A DNA stretch of 64,000 bases, from NCBI RefSeq assembly GCF_001039355.2, contig NW_019775545.1, positions 104,667 through 168,666 on the forward strand, written 5' to 3'. Below, one piece after another: positions 54,469 to 64,000 of the stretch. The notes below the pieces were generated by a model. It did no database searches. It worked only from the letters and a program-made list of their open reading frames with translations, and was not told where the DNA came from. The position numbers and the translations under genes were made by a program. Positions within the stretch are counted from its first letter, which is position 1. Each line of letters begins with the position of its first letter. This DNA is from Lingula anatina. Taxonomy: Eukaryota > Brachiopoda > Lingulata > Lingulida > Lingulidae.

Positions 54469-56446
54469 AGACTTTGAGGAAAACATTTGAATAGATTATC
54501 CATAGTCATCTTTTTCACAGTAAGTCTCACCTACAACCATATCTTGATCAAAACTATTACAGATATTATTTCAGATGAACAAGACAAAGCAGCGATAAAT
54601 GACTCTTGATTAGGAAGACCTTGCAACCCTAGGGTACAGATATGAGTACAGATTTGCATAAGATGACAACTTGATGTGCTCAGCACTGAATAATCTAATA
54701 AAACTGATAGGAGGTAATTGTATATGACAGCAATCTATTGTCGTTGTGTACTATAACACACTTTAAGAAAAAAAAAGGTTATGGGCTTTTATCTTTTATC
54801 ATTACTGATTCTTGAAGGTAGTTTTTATCTTCCTGCAGAAAATGAATTTAAGATTCTATTATTTAAGCTATTTTGTTAAATTATACTATATTCTATTTTT
54901 TGTTCTTTGCTTTTAAAAGTATTTCTCACAATTGACTCCTGAGCTATGCTCAAACAAAATCTGATAATCATCTGTCTTTCAAGCAGCTAGGTTGACGTGT
55001 GTACAAATATCAATGAGTTGCTCTGATTCAGTAAAGAAAAGTATTTCTCAAAAGTACATGTTTTATTTTTACTTGTTTTACTTGTTTTATTGGAACAAAT
55101 TTACTTCAGCAAACTACTGGCAAAGATTTCTTCAGCAGAAGAATAATCAGGCCAGGAGAACAATGATTTCAAAACATTTATCTCCTCCATATTTTTTTGG
55201 ACTGGAATGCTGACTGAAAAGATACAATTTTCAAAATGTACTTCAATGACAGTTTAATTGCGTAAAACATTTTTCTCCTTAAGATTGAAATAAAAGAACA
55301 CCACTGATAAGTTTTCATGTCAAAATGAATTATTCACCGCCAGCTTTCCGGTGGCACAGTCCCATTGTGTCATATATCTTATATAAGAGCCCAAATTCTG
55401 CACGAAAAACATGCGATATTTCAAGCCATAATGACGAAAAAGAAACAATCCCCCCTAATTATGCAAATAAAAACTTGTAAATATCAAGATAACTGTACAC
55501 TTAATTCTGATAAAATTCCACTGTTCTCACACCGTGAATTAAAACCCCAAATTAGTCGACTTATCTGCCATGAAGGATCATGAAATCATCGTACCATTGG
55601 GATAATAAATTTCTGCACTATAATCTTCTCAACATCTTATCATGAAAGTGAACCTCTGTTGAATCAAATTAATTCAACCACACAGCTACTTTTCTTCTTT
55701 AAGCACATTAAGTATGTGTTGCTGATATCTATTTCCCGAACAACTCTCCCCCCTTTCTCAACATTCTACTGGCAAGGCACAGCCTTTTCTCAATGCACCA
55801 CTAAAATAAAACAAAGTCTTGAAATACAGCTACAAGGTATTTGAATATTGCACATATTTCTTTCCCTTCCGACTTTTTTACCCCCCCCCCCCTCCAAAAA
55901 AAAATACAATGGAAAAGGTAGTAAAACAACAGACAGTTTCTCTCATAAATAGTCATATTCAGATAATCATACTTTTTATCTTGATAATGGTGGGAAAGTG
56001 CCCATCTCAGAACAAGTGGTTAAGATAATAGTCTCTCTAGAATCTCAGCACAGTGAATTTAATGAAAAATTGATATAAAACCAACTTCACACTGGACTAG
56101 GAGATAATCTGCTCTTCTCACACCTTATATGTGTTGATGCTTTGATAATCTTTTCTTGTTTAACAAGGCAGTTAATTAATTGACTCTGATAAAAAAGGCT
56201 GTGTATATAATATGCAACTGGATGGTAAGATAGTGTTCAGTATATAAGGCAAGATTTCAAACATCTCTGCTCAGAGAGCTCCATGGACGTTTGTGGCATG
56301 TAAGACTAAGCAGGCCTGTTCTCCATTTTAAAATGTGATTTTTATCATTTTGTTTGAATCCATAAATTTCATATAAGATCAGAAACCCATGGTTTCAAAT
56401 ACAAAATATAGCTGATAAAACTTTGGACATTTCCTGATCACACTTA

Positions 56447-56516
56447 AAGTTCTACAATAATTTAATTAATAATATCCATTTAAGTTCTACAATAATTAAA
56501 TTAATAATATCCATTT
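56447..56516. repeat. 35-bp tandem duplication
   Basis: Two adjacent 35-bp units beginning AAGTTCTACAATAAT and ending AATATCCATTT, differing at about two bases; recent duplication containing TTAATTAAT. Confidence 0.9.
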
Positions 56517-57639
56517 TTAAAAGTGACCTGGTTACTTCAGAAAGTACTATTAATAATATTTTCATAGTACATATGATATTTTCCATATAATTTAACTATC
56601 CAGAATTGAGCTATACTAGCAAAATAATGGAAATGAGAAAGATGCAGATAATGCTATTTAGAATTGCTGAAAATGTTACCATTACAATATCATAAGAGAA
56701 CCAAGTGAACCATGTGAGAGAAAAATCTTTTAAATAAAATTAAGATGTACTTTATTCCATGATGGATGTCAGCCCAAAAAATCTCTCCAATCTCATCTAA
56801 AACATACCTCTTTAAACAATGCCTAGTTATTTTTTCAGCTTGGTACACTTAAATGGTAGCATGACAAAAACAAGTACCGTCAACAATTTGGTTCATGCTA
56901 GTGAGGGCATTTCAATTATCTTTATTGACCAAGATGGCATCTCTGCTGTAATTTGTTGGTAAACTGAAGGAGTTCCCCTCTTACACAGGTACTTATCTAG
57001 GTAAATAGTAGACTCTGGGCGTCATCTAGAAAATGGGTATGCACTTTTTTACCTGGACTGTACCAAGTTGACCACCAGGCTTGGTGAATCTCTCTCTTTC
57101 TCTCTCCACCTCAATCACTCTATATAAAGATTTATTTTTTTTCACTTAATCTATGCCATTAAAATATATAAGTAAAAAAATCTAAGCAAACCACTGAATA
57201 TAACATTTGAAGTGTGAGGTGTCATTCTGTTTACCAACTCCTGACATTGAGTAAAATACAGAAAAGCTTGTGATTATATGAGTACATTTGAAACAAGGGT
57301 AGGCATGTTAATTTGTTAAACTGATTGCATTCAACGAGTGTCACAGTGGAGTTGGATTGATCTGCAGAGACCGATAGCTTCAATGGGAATAAGCCATAAG
57401 GAGTTTTGCATATTTTTACAATTGTAAAAATACAGAACTAAAACATTCAGATGACTGTTAACAAATAGCAAATTCCTCGACATCTGCTTCAACATCTATT
57501 TACATACTGTCTATAAAAGACAAAGTAAAAATGTACATAAAAGATTAATACATTACAAACAGACATCAATATAAAATGCCAAAACAGAGTATCACTTGTC
57601 AGCCAAGTTGACATGAGAGGATAATTAGGGACAATAATG

Positions 57640-57664
57640 AACAAACAAACAAACAAACAAACAA
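57640..57664. repeat. (ACAA)n microsatellite
   Basis: About six ACAA units. Confidence 0.95.
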
Positions 57665-57747
57665 ATGTTGAACACAGGTAAATGACAGGTATCAACAAAA
57701 GTTCCTATTTATCATGACAGGTGAGTTGTTAGCAACTCATAGATGAG

Positions 57748-57767
57748 GTCTGTCTGTCTGTCTGTCT
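57748..57767. repeat. (GTCT)n microsatellite
   Basis: About five GTCT units. Confidence 0.95.
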
Positions 57768-59402
57768 ATCCCATAACTGTATACAGACAGCAGTAGATTT
57801 GTTGGGGAATGCTGTAATGAACAGTTAGCACTTGGATAAGTTAGCACTTCTAGTCTGTTGGAAAATTAAATGTGACAGATACAACCTTTGACACAATAAT
57901 TGCGATCCTCAAAAAGGTAAAATCATGATGGATCACAAATTTGACACTGTCTCTTTTTCTCAGTAACCAGTACTTATATAATAATAATTTATTCAGCTAG
58001 CATATATATAACAGAAATTAGCTTTTGTCAGAGGTCTTAAAAGTGTGTGTAAAGTAATAATATTCCCAAACATGAGACCTAAGAAATGTGCAGGTCTGAC
58101 CATGCACAATGACCACCACATATAACCTACATCTTTCTTTCACACAAAACCAGCCCCCTTAAAATTTCAAGAAAAATAAATGAAATGTGCCAATCTTAAC
58201 AATAGTCCTGTGAGTACAAAGCCAGTCTCAGGTGTATTAGGCACCCTTTTCTGAGTATCAGAACTATTTCCTGAGAATTATGACTTGGAATAATATGTTC
58301 TTCTCAATACTGATGCTTTCTAACAATAAGATGATGGAAACAAAAAGAAAATAAACAAAACAGAAATTGTTATCAGTGTGCATGCTCCAGTATATTTAAA
58401 AACACTGGTGCTCAAAAACTTGACTGCATTGCAAATTATCCACACAAAAAAATTTATAAAAACATCTTTTCAGCCCATAAAGAGGTGAAAACTTAGACTG
58501 ATTTGTTTGTTCAAGCGACTGTTTTACATGTCTTTTTCTGTCAGGTCTATAAATGCAAAAAGTTTCATCCAAACAAATCACCATATCAAAAAAACTCTGA
58601 GAAAACAGAGGAGAGCATAGCCCTTGAACAACTGTGGAATATTCGAGGAGAGAGGCAAAGCTTGACTTGAATACTTAGAAGTTGATGAACACATTTTTAC
58701 AGTAAATTAAGTTATTATTTATCTAAACTGTGACACAGTACCCTGCCAATGAAAACCAGTCAAGTGAGAACCAAGCTTGTATCAAATGACAAAACATGGG
58801 ACTGTTGAACACTTTGTTTGGTGAGCTACATGAACCTCGCCAGCATGAAAATATACAGGAAAAAAATCATCAGCGTACGTGGTATAAATAAAGTCTAAAG
58901 ATTGTTATTTGTATGCAAGCAAAAATTTGTGAAACTTACGTGTTAGTTTACAACCAACTTAAATGAAGACTGATTGTGATTTGACTTTGAATTTCCAAAT
59001 AAAAAATAACACTCAAAAACCCTACAAATTCTACAATTTTAATTTATCACTGAGATCAACGCTGATGAAATGTTTCAATTTTTTTTAAATGCAATTAAAA
59101 AATTTGGTCTGGTAGGGAGCTCTCCAATTATGATCATTAATATATGAAAACATGACATTTTTTCTAAAAGAAGGAAAAACTCATATACACTTTACATTAA
59201 AAGGCAGTGAAAAAGATTTACAAATTTTATTAACACGTCAAAACATCAAATACTTGTTAAAGATAAAGTAGTTAGAAAGAAAAATCCAAGGGAAAAAAAT
59301 GTCCAGATTCTCTACAACAATATTCCACAAGTTTTAAAAGTCTTAAAAGATCACATTTCAAACACACAGTGCTAGGATATTTTGCTGCTAAAGTGACAAT
59401 AT

Positions 59403-59426
59403 CACACACACACACACAAACACACA
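59403..59426. repeat. (CA)n microsatellite
   Basis: About eleven CA units with one AA interruption. Confidence 0.95.
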
Positions 59427-59449
59427 GCTCTTTGGGACATCAAAGTTAA

Positions 59450-59600
59450 ATATTGTCACCAAACGGTGACATCAGAAATGGGATTTATTGTCCCCTGCCC
59501 CACCCTTCTCTGCCACCCTGAGGAGAGAGAACCCCTCCAGCTCTGCCGCAGACGTGGGAACCAACATCACAAGTTACCCCGCCGTAACCAACTAAACAAT
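59450..59600. promoter_or_regulatory. GC-richer island, candidate regulatory block
   Basis: Unique sequence with CCGCAGACGTGGG and CCCCGCCGTAACC in AT-rich DNA. No coding potential seen; function unknown. Confidence 0.25.
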
Positions 59601-61883
59601 ACCTAGTTGTTTATACTTTTGTTGAAACAGAGTGGGAAAGAAAAGAGTGAACATTCACATTATTGCCTATATTGAGGAAATATTTCTTTGAAGTTATTAA
59701 AACTATTGTTGTCTACTTGTGTGACTAATGATTTTTTACTTGTTAAAGCGTGGGAAAAATACGAAAATACAAAATTTACAGTTCAAAGTGCATATTTTGG
59801 CTGTGACTTAATTCCATAATTATCATATTAGAAATAAATTTGTAATAAATTCAGCACTTCATCAATATGAGCAAAAAATCTACAATTTTTGTAAATCATT
59901 CACATAAAAATCCTGGCAATCAATCTAAATCTGTGACATTAAAGTAAACAACAATAAAAGATGATCAACCATTTAATGGCAAATAATGTTGGGCACAAAT
60001 CAAGAATTCCATTGTGATTTCTAAATTTCCATCCAATTCTCTACAGAAATCAGTGGCTCAAATGTCAGGAAGCTATACTTAAGAGCATCCTATTAATGCA
60101 ACTCATATCTCATATGTCACCAGCCTCTGTTGATAGCCTGTTATTTTCTGGTGTAATGACAGAACACGCTCTCTGGAGAGAAACATCATTTCCTAGGTGG
60201 ACACACTAGCCTGCCGATTAATCTTTGGTTTAAAGAAACTCTCTACATGAAGCAATGCAGCCAAGCCACTTTTAATCAACAGTGTCATATGTGTACAACT
60301 GTCCTAAGTTTGCACAATATCTTCTGATGCCAATATCCAGCAGAAAAAAAATTAAGAAGGGTTTTAAAGGGTGGGTCAAAGGGGATGGTTATATGTCTTA
60401 ATTACAGGCCCTGAACTACTTAAGGCATGAAAAGGGGGAATAGAGGGGGTGATGTAATTGGTTCAACAATAGAGCAATTTGGACAGGGAAAATGGCATCT
60501 TCACAATAAAGGTCCAATATATTAAAATTCCTCACTGTGACACTTGACAGGAAGAGACGTCAACTTTGAATTCTACTGCGCTGACAGATGGATGTCAAGT
60601 GGAATACCTCTTACGTACCGTTTACACCCCTTTTCTCTCCCTGTAGACATGCCCGCCCTTCTTTTCTATCTCTGGACACACCCTCCCTTCCTTACCCCCA
60701 GGGGATGGTCAGCATCTTCTTGTAATCTCCCCTTATCATTAGAAGTCAATTAAATTATCATACAAAAATCCCTCCCCAACGTGAAGATAAGACTATTCTG
60801 CCATTACCTTATCAGCTATACTCTTTAGACAGACCTGTTAGGACATTTGATATTTGTGATAAAATTGTAAATATACTGTATGGTTTGTTGAATGGGCGGG
60901 ACCTTGGTATTTTCTTGTCTTGTCTTGTTTACATATGTTTTTACAATGATTATATTTTTTATGATAAGATGAAAGATCAGGAACTATTGTCTTCAATGCA
61001 AATGTACATTAGGAGTGTATGGTGTATTCTTTTCCTTGGCAAAGATTGGCTCATTTCTAAAATAAAAAATAGCACCCTGGTGAATCTTTTGAATCTTAAA
61101 TATTCTTTTTCTTATGTACATCAGCTGATTGATTGCTATACAATGTATAATTGAGACTTTCATACACATTAAAAAAAATTACTCTTTTTTTAATTAAAAA
61201 GAACTGCATTTTAATCTTCCTATTTTCATTTTAGCTAGACACTGTCAATAGTGTTCATCACATCAAAAGACATGTTCCCTTATGAATAAAATAATCAAAC
61301 CAATACTTTTCTCTTAAGTTAATTTTATTAAATGCATCAGACAAGTGCGGAGAAATCTGGCCTTAAAAGATGTATTTCGAGGACTATATTATCTGAACGT
61401 GGGTCTCAAAAAAGAAGCAGTTGGCAAGTACGAGGAAATTGTTTAGGACAGAAAGAAAAATTGTAGATTGCACTTTTCTGTGGCAAGATATTTTTTCTTT
61501 ATAAAAGGCAATAAAGGCAGAATGATGCTGCCTTTGGCTTCAATCACATTATGAGATTTTTTGTTTTTGAAACGGTTGCTTAGTGCTGTTTTTGGCAGTA
61601 GCTTGAGGCACCGAGGCTGAAACAATTTTCTTTCTTTTCTTGTTCTATTACTCTTTACATGAAGTGTGTTAGTCCTACTGTTATTTCATTAACCACTGTC
61701 TGAAAAGAAAAAAAATATATAAGTGACTGAAAATAACCCCCCCCCCCAAAAAAAATGTAAATAATAATAATATAAATATTAGACAGAAAGTTAAGTCAAA
61801 TAACTTCTTTAAAATAAGACGAATCTAAATCCAAAACATATTTCAAAAAAGATAAAAGAAATTTAAAGGAATAAAATCTGTGA

Positions 61884-61929
61884 TGTGTGTGTGTGTGTGT
61901 GTGTACGTGAGAGAGAGAGAGCGAGAGAG
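61884..61929. repeat. Compound (TG)n-(GA)n microsatellite
   Basis: About ten TG, then ACGT, then about ten GA with one GC interruption. Confidence 0.95.
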
Positions 61930-62139
61930 ACTATATTCCTGTAAAAGATGCACCCAAGTAACACCAGGTAAATTGCCCTCCTGCCCTCCACTACAGGCGA
62001 TGTGCAATGTACTGTGGTGTAATCCAGGCCATAAATTAAATTTTCCACAATTAAAACGCCTTGCAACTTGAGCCCCATTGCTGTGGGGTCCACTCTTTCT
62101 ACAACACAGCTGACATCTGTTGGTGCTGTCTTGTCAGGT

Positions 62140-62195
62140 GATGTATTTATTTGACGTCTGCTTCAATGATTTGTTTATTTGACGTCTGCTTCTGC
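62140..62195. repeat. 28-bp tandem duplication
   Basis: Two units sharing TTTATTTGACGTCTGCTTC, starting at 62140 and 62168. Confidence 0.85.
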
Positions 62196-62739
62196 CTCTG
62201 GTCAGTTATGAGCTTAAATGGTCAAAGCACTGGACGCGGATGACCCTTGCTGATTACTGAAAGTATTCATTAGATATCTTTTGATAGAAAATATACAATC
62301 TGATAGTGGATGTTGGTTATTATGGCTAATTTCTAAAATTATCTCACACAAGATTTTGTTCTCCCAAAATGCACTGATACATCTTTATCAATGAAGATTA
62401 TTTACACTTGGGATTTGCATACTCCACATTTAGAATTGATGATGAGCAAAATGACAATTTTTTCAAAGAGAATAATCTGGCTTTTTAATTTATCATGAGA
62501 AAAATGAAAAACAATTTTTAGAGTACTTTTTTTCATGACATCTAAAATCATCACTTCACCAATTAAATTATCTTTACAAAATTATAATTTAGAGTGTTTG
62601 AATGCTCTAATACCGAAAAAAAAAGAAATAAAATAAAATAAAAAGAAAAATACCAATACATATCCCATGGGATGAAAGCAGTAATCATCTCTCTCAGGAC
62701 CTGAACTCAGTCAACTTTTATTTTGAGCATCAACTGAGA

Positions 62740-63130
62740 GCGCAGACAAGAAGACATGTTGCCCAGAGTATCGTATCTCCCATTCAATTAGCGTTTTGTA
62801 CTGAAGCTGTCGTTTCTTATTCATTCAGCTCACCTGAATGGACGGTCCAGCCTTGGTCAAGCATGCGTCCAACAGAGCCGAGATTAATTGAAATCTCATA
62901 ATACAATTACCTGTAAAAACTCCGTGTTTACGCAGAGGCGGCAGATATTCTGACAGCGGCTTGAGGAAAATGAAAGACTTAATGTCCAGTTTTCTTTGAA
63001 GATGGAAGAGACTGACCAGTGGACCCCCCTGGACAATAACATGGACAGTGGCGGAGAAATTTTGGTTTGTTATTGAAGCAGTCGATGGTCTCGTCTTATG
63101 AAGCTAGATGTTGTTTTCACGACAGCTGTT
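62740..63130. promoter_or_regulatory. CpG recovery region, candidate regulatory block
   Basis: CpG frequency rises again (for example GCATGCGTCC, TACGCAGAGGCGGCAG, ACAGCGGC). It may be the edge of the CpG-poor compartment, or an enhancer or promoter of the next gene. No exon is supportable. Confidence 0.3.
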
Positions 63131-63521
63131 ACATGTAGTGGAGGATTTTCAATTTGTGAAGATAATTTTTGTGTTAAGAAGACTTGGAGTAGAGATGAGG
63201 CACAAAAATACAAAGTAATTTTAAGGAAGTGAATAATAACAGCAAATCAGTGAAAGTTTTTGACAGTCTCAAAGAAAATGAAAAAAGTGTCAAATGTTAA
63301 AATATGGTAATGACTTAATACTATTAAAATAGTGAAAGTCTGTAGTTTTGTTGCAGAAATTCAAGTTTTTTTGCACCTTTGTTTCAATCAAAATGCAAGA
63401 AAAAACTCAACCATATTGAAAAAGTAATTTTTCACTGAGCCTTGTAGTCTTAATGAAACTCACCATGTTTACTCAGTGTATAAACAGCCAGGCAGAGAGA
63501 GCAACCAAAAACATCCTGCGG

Positions 63522-63544
63522 TCTCTCTCTCTCTCTCTCTCTCT
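63522..63544. repeat. (TC)n microsatellite
   Basis: About eleven TC units. Confidence 0.95.
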
Positions 63545-63983
63545 GATATGTTGCTATAGGAAACAAATGGAAATTATCTGATAATTAGCCAGCTTTTGCT
63601 ATCTAATCAAAGGTCTTCTGGTAGATGTTGTAAGACGAAAATACCAAAATGTTGGCTAAGTCTGTAAATTACTTCTAAGGAAATAGAAAGTAAACAATCA
63701 AAATAGCCCAAGTGTAATAAATAAGTGAAACAAATTTTCAAAAGCACCAATTTCAATGATTGGATAACACACCTCACACTGATAGACAAGAAAAATAACA
63801 GAAAATTACAAATAATAAAAAGACAAACAAAAAGAAGGAAACATAAAAAATACAGACTATAGTGAAAGTCAAATTTCAAATGTTAATTTACCAAATGCTT
63901 GCCTTCATTTTCATACACATCTAATACTATAACAGGAATTAAAGACAATTCTGTAAGCTAAAAACACTATCACTGGATTAACA

Positions 63984-63997
63984 CCCCCCCCCCCCCC
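63984..63997. repeat. Poly-C tract at window end
   Basis: Fourteen C in a row. Confidence 0.95.
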
Positions 63998-64000
63998 ACA

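Larger units (their letters stand above)
38793..64000. other. Downstream CpG-poor noncoding DNA
   Basis: 25 kb without a supportable exon on either strand. It is AT-rich with very few CpGs, many simple repeats and homopolymers, and several isolated GC/CpG-richer islands listed separately. It could be intergenic DNA or a large intron of a neighbouring gene; the sequence alone does not decide. Short ORFs here have no recognisable similarity. Confidence 0.6.

Noticed and set aside
54279-54530. Minus-strand ORF with a seven-residue repeat (ALSL/VLTL)
   Set aside because: It follows directly from the 21-bp DNA repeat being a multiple of three; no start context or coding signal.
61863-62093. ORFs over the TG/GA microsatellite
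   Set aside because: Low-complexity translation of simple repeats.

Overview
The window is nuclear DNA from an animal, most likely a lophotrochozoan and probably a mollusc. It is intron-rich and AT-rich, with spliced GT-AG exons, simple-sequence repeats and small allelic differences between duplicated pieces. The clade call is inference from gene structure, heterozygosity and base composition. No bacterial-type operon, rRNA, CRISPR array or intact transposon ORF was seen.

Only one protein-coding gene can be supported: a plus-strand GATA-binding zinc-finger transcription factor of the GATA1/2/3 class. Its five coding exons are 21339-21528 (or an alternative copy at 19203-19392), 26351-26884, 29315-29460, 31294-31419 and 36492-36887. 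They join in phase into a 463-residue protein with a conserved N-terminal region, two C-X2-C-X17-C-X2-C fingers and a basic tail. A sixth, previously unannounced candidate is a 60-nt phase-neutral cassette exon at 27360-27419, immediately before the N-finger.

Layout. 1-17764 is upstream noncoding DNA, with a CpG-containing background and a cluster of GATA motifs at 17.1-17.4 kb. Two stretches are present twice in tandem, each pair separated by a single N: 2498-4947 with 4951-7471, and 17765-19899 with 19901-22035. The second pair includes the promoter and exon 1. Both look like uncollapsed allelic contig ends, not real duplications. 22-37 kb holds the introns and exons 2-5, including a tRNA-derived SINE-like remnant and candidate enhancers. 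The 3' UTR runs to about 38.77 kb, where several poly(A) signals end in a hairpin.

From about 38.2 kb to 62.7 kb the DNA changes character. CpG becomes very rare, poly-G/poly-C tracts appear, and there are two old minisatellites with a 21-bp period. One of these carries five phased GATA-binding motifs. Isolated CpG-richer islands (40.1, 49.8, 59.5 and 62.8-63.1 kb) and two CTCF-like sites in divergent orientation (43.29 and 44.61 kb) stand out as candidate regulatory elements. No neighbouring gene is visible. The system suggested is one developmental regulator embedded in a regulatory domain with possible autoregulation, next to a compartment that was probably germline-methylated.
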